The notes beneath the pieces are model-generated. The model made no database searches and was not told the DNA's origin. It was given only the letters and a program-made list of their open reading frames with translations. Positions 41,147-52,664 of a stretch of 53,037 bases of DNA are shown piece by piece. Position 1 is the first letter of the stretch, and every line of letters begins with the position of its first letter. Origin of the DNA: Paulinella micropora (Eukaryota; Cercozoa; Imbricatea; Euglyphida). The stretch is from positions 199,551 to 252,587 of the forward strand of contig BJOX01000176.1 of NCBI GenBank assembly GCA_009731375.1, given 5' to 3'. The translations under genes and the position numbers were made by a program.

Positions 41147-41979
41147 CTAATACGGGGAACTCCATTCCGCCCCCGCTCCCAGAGCCTTCGATGGCATCGC
41201 GTTCATAGCGAAAACAAAGCTCGGGACCACCTCTCTCCACAAGAGCTGACTCTTCTTGCAGTAGGTCCTTAGAGCCGACTTGAGCGGTCTATGCACCCGC
41301 TCAATCTTGCCATTAGCCCTCGGATTGTACGGTGTAACGTACTGCCAGTGAACCCCGTAAAACTTCGCGAGCCTTTCCATCAGCTCGTTATCAAAGGCTG
41401 GCCCCTTATCTGAGCAGATCGTCTTGGGGACCCCTACCACACATAGGATTCGATCGATCAGCTCCCTGGTTGTCGTCTCCGCCGTGGTGTCAGGCACCGG
41501 TATCGCCCAGACGTAATTGCTCGCCCTATCAATGACCGTCATCAAGAACTTATCCTTCGCCGGCCCCACCGGCGGCAACGGCCCCACGTGGTCCACATGC
41601 AGGAACTCAAAGAGCCTTTCCAGCAATGTAAATTTCCCAACTGGGATAATCCCTTCCACTTGGTGCTTCTTGTTCATCTGACAGGTCGTGCAGCCCTTGA
41701 CCCTTTCCTTGATAAACTTATCCATCCCTTCCCACCAGAATCTCCTTTTGATAATCCACTGCGTCCTCTGCACCCCCGGGTGATTAACAACGGGACTACA
41801 TGCGACGCTACGTAGATCATCTGTCTCAGTTTGGCCGGGACCCATAAGACCCACTTCTCCGGGTTCTTGGCCGTCTCTGCCGTCTTACCCATATACCAAA
41901 GGAGACCATCCCGCCATGCCAGAGTTTTTAGCTGTGATCGGATCTTCTCCGTCAGCAACAGCTCGTCCCCTGCCAAAAA
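41147..41979 (-). pseudogene. GypB integrase zinc finger and catalytic core
   Basis: The finger is GCTTCQMNK with His in VVNHPGVQRT. The core in the 41147-41854 frame has Asp88 (LHVDHVGPL), Asp149 (ICSDKGPAFDN) and Glu185 (NGKIERVHRP), D,D35E intact. The preceding segment 41674-41976 is in the RNase H frame and is separated from it by TAA 41980-41982; a shift near 41800 then joins the core. The domain is well preserved, but the copy is broken. Confidence 0.85.
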
Positions 41980-43290
41980 TTACTGGATCAAGTCCTTGTA
42001 CTGTTCATCGGCCCTCTGACACTGTCTCCATGCCTCCATCGACGCGATACGCACTGTACCGTCCTCTACCTGGATTCCCACTCGAGGCCTGGAATCCGGC
42101 TCCGACCCCTTCGCAGCCCCCACTGGCTCTAACGAGGTCACCTCCGGTTCTGGAGCCGTTTCCACGCCCGGGTCTTCCACGTACGTTCGGACGGCCGGTG
42201 CCGCGTGCGCTTGGCAACAGTAGCACTCATGCTCCGCCTTATCCTCATCCAGAATAGCGGCCTTATCGGCCTCATATTCCTTCAGGCGTTGCACGGCCTC
42301 CTCCGCAAAGTGCTCCCTACAGCACTCTGCTTGGCCAACCTCCCGTTCCAACTGAGACATCATGACCCTCCTGTATTCCCCCTTTTTTGCCTCCATCACC
42401 CGAGGCTCCTTTCGGCTAGACCCCGGGTGAGCCTTATTGGCATAGAAGATCTTGTTCGCCGAGATATCCTTTTGATCCTTCCTCAACGCCAAGTCCTCTA
42501 ACTCGTCCATCTGCTGCATCGCAGCCAGACATGCGGATGGAGTTGAGTAATTGACCCTCGACAATGAGTCGGCGACAATATTCTTCTTGCCGGGAATATA
42601 TTTGACTGTGAAGTCATAATACGACAGCAAGGCCTGCCGCCTGGCCAGCCTGCCTGTGCAATCGTTCGTCATCAACCACATAAGGTTCTGGTGGTCCGTC
42701 CTTAACACGATATCCCGTGACCCCCATAAGTATTCCCTGAGTCTTATAAACGACCAAACCACCGCCAAGGCATCCCTCTGCCTCGTACAGTAGTTCTGTT
42801 CTGCCTTATTGAGCTTCCGGCTCAAGTACATGATCGGCCGCAAGACCCCCTTATCATCGTATTGCTGTAGGACCGCCCCGACCGCGTACTTAGACGCATC
42901 GGTGTCCAGCACATACTGTTTATCCACATCCGGCATCATCACGATGCAATCCTTGTTAAACTTGGGATCACGAGTCAACATTTCCTTAATGAACTCGAAC
43001 GTCTCCTCCTGTTTAGGCGTCCATTCCCGTATATCGCCTTTCAAGTACAGATCCCTCAACGGCTTAACCGTATCCGACCAATGCGGAAAGAACTGACTGT
43101 AATATTGCGCAAGCGCAATGAAGGAGAACAACTCCGATCGCGTCTGAGGACGCTTAATGCCTTCCACAGCATCCCTCTTCTTAGCCGCAATCGCTACCGT
43201 CCCGTTCGAGATATCATATCCTAGGTATGTAACCTGTCGGGTGGCAAGCTGGCACTTGTCCATGTTCACCTTGAGACCAAACTCTCTCAC
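41980..43290 (-). CDS. GypB RT connection, RNase H and acidic spacer
   Basis: 436-codon frame: RT thumb end (VTYLGYDISNG), tether (IALAQYYSQFFPHW), and RNase H with DTDASKYAVGAVLQQ, CTRQRDALAVVWS and TDHQNLMWLM. The catalytic Glu of the second motif is Asp here (GypA has REALAVVW). After ADSLSRV comes a Glu/Lys/Ala-rich spacer of about 180 residues with a Cys/His cluster (HECYCCQAHA) and the GIQVEDGTVRIAS motif shared with GypA. Ends at TAA. Confidence 0.85.
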   Translation of the reverse strand: MREFGLKVNMDKCQLATRQVTYLGYDISNGTVAIAAKKRDAVEGIKRPQTRSELFSFIALAQYYSQFFPHWSDTVKPLRDLYLKGDIREWTPKQEETFEFIKEMLTRDPKFNKDCIVMMPDVDKQYVLDTDASKYAVGAVLQQYDDKGVLRPIMYLSRKLNKAEQNYCTRQRDALAVVWSFIRLREYLWGSRDIVLRTDHQNLMWLMTNDCTGRLARRQALLSYYDFTVKYIPGKKNIVADSLSRVNYSTPSACLAAMQQMDELEDLALRKDQKDISANKIFYANKAHPGSSRKEPRVMEAKKGEYRRVMMSQLEREVGQAECCREHFAEEAVQRLKEYEADKAAILDEDKAEHECYCCQAHAAPAVRTYVEDPGVETAPEPEVTSLEPVGAAKGSEPDSRPRVGIQVEDGTVRIASMEAWRQCQRADEQYKDLIQ

Positions 43291-43858
43291 CCGTCGGAAA
43301 ACATCTGGATGTGGGCCAGATGTTCCTCCATGGTCTTGGAGTAGATAATAATATCATCTATGTAACAGAAAGCATAATACTCCGCCTTCTGCCCATACTT
43401 CTCCATATTAAATAAACCCACCTGCCCTACCATCCTCAAACTGGCGTCCGAGCATCTTCTGCATTGCTGCCTGAAATATGCCCGGTGAGTTCCTCAGACC
43501 CATCGGCAGTATCTTCCATTGGTATAGCGTCATCCCCACCACAAACGCTGTAAGCCACCTGCTCTTCCTACTGAGCGGGATCTGCCAGAACCCATTCTTG
43601 AGGTCCAACACCGAGTAATATTTCGGTTTCAACTTGCGCATACAGTCATCGATCTTAGGTAGCGGATACCGCTCACCCTCGATGATCTTGTTTGCCCGAT
43701 AGTAATTCACACAAAATCTCAGTGCCCCATCCGGCTTCGGAACCATGCGTACATGTGACGAAATCGGGGAGTCCGAAAACTCCGTGAAATCATCAGCCTG
43801 TAGCTCCTCCGCCTTCTCCTGGGCAATGCTCTCCTCCCTACGGCCCAGGATAGACCTC
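43291..43858 (-). pseudogene. pol: GypB reverse transcriptase
   Basis: MVPKPDGALRFCVNYYRANKI, VLDLKNGFWQIPL and LPMGLRNSPG in frame 43408-43746, then YAFCYIDDIIIYSKTMEEH in a shifted frame at about 43320-43385, before the connection ORF. Catalytic Asp and YIDD are present. It is close to the GypA RT, as WQIPL...SRWLTAFVVGM is shared. One frameshift near 43410. Confidence 0.85.
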
Positions 43859-44909
43859 CTAGAGGCGTGCGTGATTCATCCCAGGAATTTTCCTGAGATG
43901 AGCCTCAAAATGCTTGACCGTTCCCGGCCTAGGCGGATCAAAGATCTCCTTTTCCTTTGCCATCACGTTCTGAAGGCTCTTAAGATCCTCTTCACTCCCC
44001 TTCCAGTCCGCCCGCATCTGAGCCATCCTATCATCCCATGACTGGGCGTCCTTCCGACTCCTAAGTTCGGGCGCCTCTACCATGTCCGACCACGCATCCT
44101 CCACCAGGTCATCCTCGGAGGGCATCTCTACCTCCTTCTGGTGGTACTTGACTTCCGGAAACTCATCCCACTCACTCAAATCCGCCATTCGATCCACAAT
44201 CAAGGCGTACTGAATGGGTGCCTTCTTGGTATAAAACCCCGTGAAGCATGCCAACGCCTGCTCACATATCTTCTGAAGGTCACAACCCTTAAGTGAGTTC
44301 CGATATGTCAGCCCTTGTGCCCTAGTGGCCAATCTCCAAGCAATCACCAAATGGTGCGTCCTAGACGGCACTGGGACCGGGTGATCCACCATCCGGCCCA
44401 AAACCTCATCGGCCCATAGAGCCTTGTCATGGAACGGTATGACAATAGAGAACGGTTTGTCACCCCCGAAATACTTCGTGAGCAACTTCGCCGTCTCCTC
44501 CGAATTTCGCGGACAAAGAGGTTTGTCACCCCACCTGTTCCCCACGAAACCCCAAAATCCCGTCCTTCGTTCCTCCCGTTGAAACCCGCATCGACATCAA
44601 CGGTTCAAACAACGGCCTATTGGCCTGTGATGCCTTTGCATGGAAGCAGTACCGGTTCTGAAGGAACACGTAAGGCTCCTTCTTCCCTGAACCTATCCAT
44701 CCCTGCCTCCATGTCCATGTTATGTTCTTCCAAAGTGTAGCCATAATCTGGGCACACCGGCCCTGAGTTAAGTCCTCCACCGTTGCCCTTTGCCATCGTC
44801 GAACAACCTTTCTAGCCCTCCCCGCCAACCCGCGGTTATCCGGCTCGAAATCCCTATAATAATTGTCCAACGCTGGGTGCTGATATGGTTTCGGTATGAT
44901 CAACTGCAC
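43859..44909 (-). pseudogene. GypB protease-RT linker region
   Basis: Two frames (44526-44909 and 43859-44545) cover the stretch between protease and RT. Residues FSIVIPFHDKALWADE, DHPVPVPSR, HHLVIAWRLATR and GFYTKKAPIQYALIVD (44464-44170) match GypA 2300-2005 position by position. The upstream part contains NRYCFHAK, which matches GypA NGYCFHVK. No catalytic motif is evident. Function unknown. Confidence 0.7.
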
Positions 44910-45420
44910 CCTTGCGCTTCGCGCAATTGCGTGTGAGTCACCGCCCTTGGTCGTGCCGTGTTTAGTGAACGATACCGCGTAAGTATCCGTATGGAAGAGA
45001 GGACCCGAACTGCCGTCCGCCCCCCCAGCATATCCTCCGCGTCATCATCACTAATTCCATAGTGCACCAATCCCGACCGGCAGTCAATCAACGTACTCAT
45101 CTTAATGAGCTGTTTGAATCCAAACCGCAAGCATTATCAGGGCAGACATAGAACTGAATGTCATAGGACTTACTCGAGTAGAGTTCCATGGCTAACACCA
45201 TGGTCCCCCTCCGCTCTCGCCTTCCCATTCATTCCCTCTATGCCCCCCCCTCATCGGCAACATATTCCGTCCAACCACGCCTTTATTGCCGCCACGAATC
45301 TCGCCCTCGCGATATATTAAAATTAGCCAACGTATCGTTAGCCGATTATCGCATACCCACTCAAAGTTCACAAGGTAAACCTGAGCAACCCATAGGCACC
45401 GTGTTGTGGTAGCCTCATCT
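44900..45420 (-). pseudogene. GypB protease remnant
   Basis: FGFKQLIKMSTLIDC (45070-45130) and KSYDIQFYVCPDN (about 45150-45175) align with the ends of the GypA protease-like domain. About 160 bases upstream, NDTLANFNIS (45310-45339) aligns with GypA NDTMVNINIV. Several frameshifts and an in-frame stop. As in GypA, the third active-site position is not Gly. Confidence 0.6.
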
Positions 45421-47658
45421 CCAGGCGCAGAGTCCTTCATCGGCGGATAACAATGAGAACAACAGTGTAGCATCATACACTCCGCTCGCTCGGTTCGACA
45501 GCTCGCTTTTAATGCCTCCCTTAGAGGCTAAAAAGTCAGAGACTTCCAATATGCCACAATGATTAGCATATATGCTTATCGAAACCGTCGATGATTTCCG
45601 CATTTATTACGTTTTCCCTCCCACAGCTCCTTCAGCTATGTCATAGCTGCCCAAGTAACTGAAATCTGACACGCAGCCATAGGTGTCCGAATGGCTTTAG
45701 CGTCATGTCCCTTCATATTTATACAGTGCGTCCCACACCGTATAGATTTCAGTGACAGTCCTTCCAGCCGGCTTTTATCCACTCATTTCAGTACTGTAAC
45801 TTACTTTGAAATCCATAGTGACATCCTGCCACTTTCCTAGTGACTTCCAGTCACTTCCCCCTTCAAAGTTTACAGTCGAATATCAGCCAACCGGTTGCCG
45901 AAAGAAAATATAAAAGAAAAAAATTTTAATCAAAGCTTATGTATTAATAACCACTCAGTCAGTCTCCTCAGTGTGACTAAACCATGTATCAACACATTTC
46001 CAATGCAATCCAATGCAATCCAATGCATTCCAATGCAATCCAATGCAATCCCATGCAATCCCATGCAATCCCATGCAATCCAATGCAATCCAATTCATTC
46101 CAATGCAATCCCAATGCAATCCAATGCAATCCAATGCAATCCAATGCATTCCAATGCATTCCAATGCATTCCAATGCATTCCAATGCATTCCAATGCATT
46201 CCAATGCAATCAAATGCAATCCAATGCAATCCAATGCATTCCAATGCATTCCAATGCAATCCCAATGCAATCCCAATGCAATCCATTGCAATCCAATGCA
46301 ATCCAATGCATTCCAATGCATTCCAATGCAATCCCAATGCAATTCAATGCATCGTAAGAGATAGAGAAGAAAGACATGCACACTCTCATCCCAGATATAA
46401 AAAATAAATAAATAAATAAAAGAGCTATGCTTTCCCTCCCACTCACAACAAGAGAGAAAAGAGAGACAACACGCAAGCTCACATCCTCCCACAGAGAGAC
46501 ACAATGCATGCTTCCTTCCCACAAGGCCACCACAACAGAAAAGGAAACCGAGACGAAAGGCATTAATGCTCACATCCCTCCCACCGAGAGAGAAAGAGAG
46601 AGAGAAAGACAAAGAGCCATCCTTCCTTCCCTAACGCCTATGATTGCTGGTCGCTTCCTGCCTGCCAGCCTAACTAACGTGCCCACTGGGTCTTTCCCTG
46701 CACCACTGACACAGGCCTCCTTCACAGCAGACCAGTTCAACCACCTGTGCATCTCTCATCCAACCATGAGAGACAGGCAAAAGAAACAAACATACCATGG
46801 GTCAAAGTCAGCACCAAACCCTATCTGACTGACACACTTCTTCTACGTTAGCCACCTGTCACCTCCCCTCATCCAATTATGAGACAGGGAGACTACAGAC
46901 GCAGATCAGAAGAAAGAAAACCCAGGGGCCAATGTCAGTATACCGCTGACATGTTGACCTCCCAGGTGTCAAGGTCCGTGTTTCTCCAAAACCCCCCTTA
47001 ACACCTGTAGTTTCCTTTTCCTTAAACGACTCAAAACACTATCTCACACGACCAGTACTGAGTACTGATTGTCGAGAAGCTACTTAACACTCTCCCCAAG
47101 AAACAGTCAACAACAGTGACTGATTGCCCCCAGAGAGTGTGTCGTTCCAAATTCCCAAACTTATGAGTTCGAAAAAGGCATAGGGACTCCAAATATATGT
47201 ATTAAGACCGGAGGTCTTACCCTTACGAGCTCAATAATAAAAGGAATTTAATAATAACGTTGAACACAACTGGTTCAGAACTAACCTCCACTTCTAAAGT
47301 AGAAAGGGAAGTCAAGTCTGAACCCAAACAACAAGTCAGAGGGAAAAACCGTTAAAAACGGAGTGTCCCTTTGACAGGGTCTTGACACGTTGCGTTACGT
47401 CCGTAACCTACACAAATGCCAAAACATACCACAAACAACAACCCATAAGTGCAATTTCCCTTATTTAGCCATAAATTCCCAGTCACGGGAAAAAGGCCAA
47501 ATTTCACGGAATTTCCGTGACATTTTTTCCTTAAATTCAAACGGTTACTACATCTGTTGTAGAAGGATCGGGTCAACGCTATTAATGTGGGAGATTATTC
47601 AATATGGATGCTACACAATAGTGTAATCTGCATCCTAAAAACCTTCTCCACGCAGGTA
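45421..47658 (-). other. GypB 5' internal region without gag
   Basis: Between the 5' LTR and the protease remnant, where gag of about 2.6 kb is expected, no frame encodes anything like GypA Gag. It holds a 10-base minisatellite (45998-46353), a GA-rich block (46445-46620) and duplicated CACCTGT...CTCATCCAA...ATGAGA segments near 46740 and 46850. Either gag was lost or this copy was always non-autonomous. Confidence 0.55.
45998..46353. repeat. 10-base minisatellite
   Basis: About 35 tandem units of CAATGCAATC / CAATGCATTC with occasional 1-base insertions, so that the two variants form local blocks. Confidence 0.9.
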
Positions 47659-47887
47659 AACTGTTATGTGAATTACATAGGTTTTAAGGTCATATGGGAT
47701 CCAAGCTTCCTAGCTTTCCTCCTATATTCCTTATCCTAAAACAACATTAAAACCGGATGTATATCAGAACCTGAAATATAATAAGAATTCATCTTAAAAT
47801 ACATTTAATAACAAGGAATTGCTTCCACGAGTAAATTCCCGTAAATCCCATAGCGTAAAAACGATGTAGTATACCGTGGGTGTTACA
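47659..47887 (-). repeat. GypB 5' LTR
   Basis: Partner of 39068-39297. The minus strand begins TGTAACACCC at 47887. Flanking GGGTA at 47888-47892 is the candidate target duplication. No clear tRNA primer site was recognised next to 47658. Confidence 0.85.
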
Positions 47888-47892
47888 GGGTA

Positions 47893-48125
47893 TATCGGGA
47901 TATATATATCCGGAACTAAGACGACATATATGTCCTGTTGCCTTATAGGATCATTGGGGAACTGGGGAACTGGTTCGTCCAAGACTTTATATTTTCCTCT
48001 CTCTGACGAGCGATGACATCGGGCTTCATCTATTTTCAGACTTCAGGGACAAGGGGTATACGGGCTAAGACTGGGGCTAATACAGACAGACTAAACCAGT
48101 TTAGGCAGGGAGGGGGAAGGGTGGT

Positions 48126-48157
<32 letters not shown>

Positions 48158-49899
48158 AGTGTTTCCCATGCTGTCTATTTTTTTTCTTCTTGGCTTGATA
48201 ATTGAAGGGTGGTACAGTGTGTCTACATGCTAGCTGTTTGTCCTANNNNNNNNNNGGGAATGATAGAATAGTGAGGTGGGGGAGGGATAGAAGAGGGAGA
48301 GGGGAGGGGGCGAGGGACAGTGATGAGAAAGATACTGAGAAGGATGATGACGATGACGACGATGATGGGGAGGCGGTAACTCAGACAGACTTGAAAAACA
48401 GGGAAACAAAGGGGGACGGGGAAGAGACATATATAGGATCTTGACCCCGGCTCAGGGCTTTATATCTTACAGACATGCGGGGCACTAATAGACTCACAGA
48501 AGCGATATGGGGGCTAAGAGCGGAATCAAAGAGAGACTTTGATCCTTGCGGGGAGAAGTGATGATTGCCAGTGGGAGGATAGACGAAGGGTACAATGTAA
48601 CCATTTATGTTATCAGCTCTGAGGTTCGTTTCAAGCATGACGTTTCAGAGCTGGGAGACCGCGGCGGGGGTAGCGAAGGTCCGGGTCGCCTTTCCCTGCC
48701 TACGTGGAGTCCCTCTGGGCTGGGCGACCGGGACTACAACGCGCCAGGGGGCATTAAGTGGCTTTAAAAGCCAGAACAACAACTGTGTGCACGATTCCGG
48801 CAAGCGGATCCAGTTGAGCATGAGGGGTCGGGATCGATTGGTTATGATAAAGGCGATGAAGGAGGGGTGCGGTCATGCGTGGACGAAGGATCGAGAGGAG
48901 GCACGAGAAGGTCGGCTTCAGTGAGGCAAGGCTAACGAGCGTCGGGTCTACGAGATCGGCGGGGTTTCAAGTCGGTGGGAAAGAGGCGTGGTGAGAAGTA
49001 ATCGAAGCGGAGCTGCAGCGCACAAGGCGGGTGGTGCTGCGAGAGTTACTACTCGCTCGTGTTAGTATAGACCGGGATAGTATAGATCGACACTAGGTCG
49101 GGGGGACGATGAATGACTAGAGGCCGGCTCGGGAAGGAATCGGGGAAGCGGCAAGTAGTTTATTCTGGTAACATGAAGTAACGGCTATGGGTAACGGCTC
49201 TGTGGGAAATCGGGGACTCTTGAAGCGGCAAGTAGTTTATTCTGGTAATGTGGAGTAACGGCTATGTGTAACTTCTATCTGGGAAATCGGGGAAGTGAAA
49301 AGTATTTTATTCAGGTCATATGTGGTAACGGTCGTGTGTAACAGTTTCAATCAGACTCGGATGGGGAAGTCAGTGCGAAGTGGTTACGAGTCATCATAGT
49401 ATGGTGTATAATTAATTGGCAACTGCTTTATTCAGACTCGCGGGAATTGATATTATTAATATTCGAAACCACTTAACACTTCAGGATCATGACCGATACA
49501 TGTTTTATTCAACGGGCGACGGATGGGGGCGGACGGTCGAAGTATTGATGAATGGCACAACTTGAAGTCACTGAAAATCTTCAACGTGACGCAGTGCAAG
49601 TATTGGCGGATGGCCCAACTTGAAATATTAGACTTTAATACATTAATACTAGTACGGCGACGACCGGGCGTCACTCTGGTTCGTATTTGCATTCTATCCC
49701 GAGGTTGGTCGGCGGCGGTGTAAATTCGACTTCTCGCGCACATAGTGGTGAGCGCTACCCGGTATAGAATGGCAATACTTACCGTTCCGGTCTGTCGGTT
49801 ATCCTTGGTCTGAAGTCTACGGAGTCACTACTTTAGCTATTCCACAGTCTTCATATCGCGAGGACAGTTACCGTTTATTAAATATCATAGCATACCATT
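47893..49899. other. No gene recognised; poly-G, GA-rich and tandem segments
   Basis: G run 48126-48156, gap 48246-48255, then purine-rich sequence whose short ORF (48202-48444, Asp/Glu-rich) I do not trust. 48460-49130 and 49350-49899 are unique with no convincing coding signal. Confidence 0.45.
49138..49350. repeat. Three-unit tandem repeat, about 70-77 bases
   Basis: Units begin AATCGGGGA at 49138, 49208 and about 49285 and share AGTA(G/T)TTTATTC(T/A)GGT and GTAACGG. The third is the most diverged. Confidence 0.8.
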
Positions 49900-50016
49900 T
49901 CCAGACAGACCAATACTTTCAAAGAAAATATCCTTTGAAAATACTGGCACCGACGGGAATCGAACTGGCGACAGGTCCCAGATGGTAGACGTTAACCACT
50001 GGGCTATCGCGGTGCC
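49900..50016 (-). mobile_element. tRNA-derived SINE, unit Z (head and truncated body)
   Basis: The head (50016 to 49946, 71 bases) folds like a tRNA: perfect 7-base acceptor GGCACCG/CGGTGCC, A-box TAGCCCAGTGG and B-box AGTTCGATTCC. The T-stem does not pair, so it is a SINE head rather than a working tRNA. The body after the head contains AGTATTTTC and GTCTGGAA as in unit X. Confidence 0.75.
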
Positions 50017-50018
50017 AC

Positions 50019-50085
<67 letters not shown>

Positions 50086-50095
50086 TTCCGAGGCC

Positions 50096-50157
<62 letters not shown>

Positions 50158-50363
50158 TAATAGTGCTTCTCTGTCAATGGCTGATGCATTTCTGCACATG
50201 CGCCTCCATCGTCTCACCCGTNNNNNNNNNNNNNNNNNNNNNNNNNNNNNNNNNNNNNNNNNNNNNNNNNNNNNNNNNNNNNNNNNNNNNNNNNNNNNNN
50301 NGGAATCGAACTGGCGACAGGGCCCAGATGGTAGAACTTGACCACGGGGCTATCACGGTGTCC
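50019..50363 (-). mobile_element. tRNA-derived SINE, unit Y (interrupted by a gap)
   Basis: Head 50363-50302 (A- and B-boxes as in unit Z), body lost in gap 50222-50301, tail module 50220-50161, then (ATT)n to 50019 on the minus strand with a 10-base interruption near 50090. Confidence 0.7.
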
Positions 50364-50369
50364 ATAATA

Positions 50370-50415
<46 letters not shown>

Positions 50416-50683
50416 GTGCTTCTCTGTCAATGGCTGATGCATTTCTGCACATGCGCCTCCATCGTCTCACCCTTGAGGGGAGTACGAAGAATTGACGATA
50501 AGCTCTAATGACACCCCCGCAAGGGCAGTTCCAACACTTCCAGACGGGCCGGTATGTTCAATGAAAATACTGGTCCAGAAATAGACCGGTATGTTCAATG
50601 AAAATACTGGTGGCACCGACGGGAATCGAACTGGCGACAGGGCCCAGATGGTAGAACTTGACCACTGGGCTATCACGGTGTCC
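50364..50683 (-). mobile_element. tRNA-derived SINE, unit X (complete)
   Basis: Head 50683-50612, body 50611-50474 with a 35-base tandem duplication (AATGAAAATACTGG twice on the plus strand), tail module 50473-50414 identical to that of unit Y, and an (ATT)n tail 50413-50364. Followed head-to-tail by unit Y. Another (AAT)n lies upstream at 50684-50738. Internal Pol III promoter boxes are visible. The parent tRNA cannot be assigned. Confidence 0.75.
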
Positions 50684-50739
<56 letters not shown>

Positions 50740-50740
<1 letters not shown>

Positions 50741-51157
50741 AATAATAATAACAATACCGGTACTACTGTCCATGCTAATACCTTTGTACTACTATCACGG
50801 TATGTGAAGACTAATACTATAGTACCGTGACTAAGCAAGTTACGTGTCATTCACTCAACTTTGTCATGATGACTCAGTACATCACGTGATCAATGAACGG
50901 TTAACATCGCTGGGCAGATTGAGCCTCCGTCATCTGATTCGAGTCAAGGGTCAATCATAATACGCCCTCTCAACTTGAATGTACAACTCCACTGTGGCAT
51001 GCGGTGGCAGAGAACAAAGTGACAAGGTGACCTATGTCCTAATACATATGCTGTTTCAAGTCCTTTTCTATTATCATCACGCCCGACTAAATAAACACAT
51101 GAATTATGAAGTTGTACATATTGGTGTATACATATATATATGTATATATATATTATG

Positions 51158-51188
<31 letters not shown>

Positions 51189-51517
51189 GTATATAATGGC
51201 ATATATCGTGATTATCATCTAAATTTATTGATTTGTTTTATTCATCAAGTTATATTTTCATTTCAAGTATTTCAGTATGTGTATGTATTTATGTATACAT
51301 GGATTTTAAGTTCATGCATTAAGCATCTATACATACTCGTACATCCATACATACTTGCGTACATACATCTGACAACAAAAAAGAAAAAAAAGAAAGGAAA
51401 GGAAAAAAAGAAAGAAAGCCTCGGAAAAGAAAAGAAAAGAAAAGAGAAAGACAAGAAAAACTCTCACAGTGATTCCAACCACGCCGGAGTTCCCGGTATC
51501 TTGTCGAAGTCTGCCGC
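50740..51517. other. No gene recognised; AT-rich and purine-rich tracts
   Basis: Palindromic (AT)n at 51127-51200 and a purine-rich run at 51374-51460 just downstream of gene M2. Nothing else supported. Confidence 0.5.
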
Positions 51518-52025
51518 TCAGGCAACTTCGAAGTTCGAGTCAGATTCATCACGTGCTCTAGTATTGCCTCGTTGCGAGTCGGATATCAAGGATTCGATGC
51601 GCGTGTGGGGCGCGAGCGTTAGCGTCTCCATGGCGCTTCGCATGCGCCGCGCTTGGACTTCGGCGCTAGTGTACATCACGATGGCATGGGCCTCATTGCC
51701 CTGTGTGCTTGTACTTGGTTGTGATGGTTCTTGCAGCCAGTCGATGGTGTTATTATTAGTGTGTTGCACACTAGTTGCTTGTTGTAGGTGCTGCTGTGGC
51801 CGCTGCGGCGATGCCTGCAACACCATCGCACGTGTGTAGCATACATATATACGTACATATATACATACATATATACATTTATATATACATACATACATAC
51901 ATACATGCATACATGCATACATACATGCGTACGTACGTACGTATGTATCATGACCCATCATATAAATGTTAATATCGTGTCCTACCTACCGACCTATCTA
52001 CCTACCTTAGCTACCTGCATGCGCA

Positions 52026-52083
<58 letters not shown>

Positions 52084-52601
52084 ATCTATCTAATCTATCT
52101 AATCTATCTAATCTATCTAATCTATCTATCTATCTATCTATCTATCCATCTATCCATCTATCCATCTGTCCATCCATCCACTATCCATCTATCTATCTAT
52201 CTATCTATCTATCCATCTATCTATCTATCTATCTATCCATCTATCTATCTATCCATCTATCTATCTATCCATCTTCCCTCAGGGTGCCCTTTCTCGCTTG
52301 TTGAGCCCGGAATAAAACCCACAGTGCTCTGTCGGTTTATGCTAGACTGTCGATGTCACAGTCTCGAAACTCCATCTGCTTACTGGGTCCTCTGTAATGG
52401 AGGTGGGAGCTCGTTCTGCAAGGGGCGCTTATGGAACGAGCCCTGGCCCCGCCTGGTACTAGGGAGATTTGGTATCGCCTGTATCAGTCCCTTCCGTGCA
52501 AACATCACGGCTTAGCTGGGCATCGGGTTAACACTTTACCCACAGACTTCCTTGGTTGACGAAATCAGAAGCTCCTTTTTTCTGACACGAGTCGATATTT
52601 C

Positions 52602-52664
<63 letters not shown>

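Noticed and set aside
32675-41982. Alternative genetic code with UAA/UAG read as Gln
   Set aside because: Stops fall at Gln-like sites, but the intact GypA Gag and Pol contain no UAR in over 1,700 codons despite many Gln, and the kinase and M1 proteins end sensibly at UAG next to non-coding repeats.
45895-46612. ORFs with repeated NPMQSNA- or CIGLHWNAL-type peptides
   Set aside because: They translate the 10-base minisatellite in different frames.
49946-50016. Functional tRNA gene
   Set aside because: Acceptor stem and promoter boxes are good, but the T-stem and anticodon stem do not pair and the unit is repeated with a body and ATT tail, as in a SINE.
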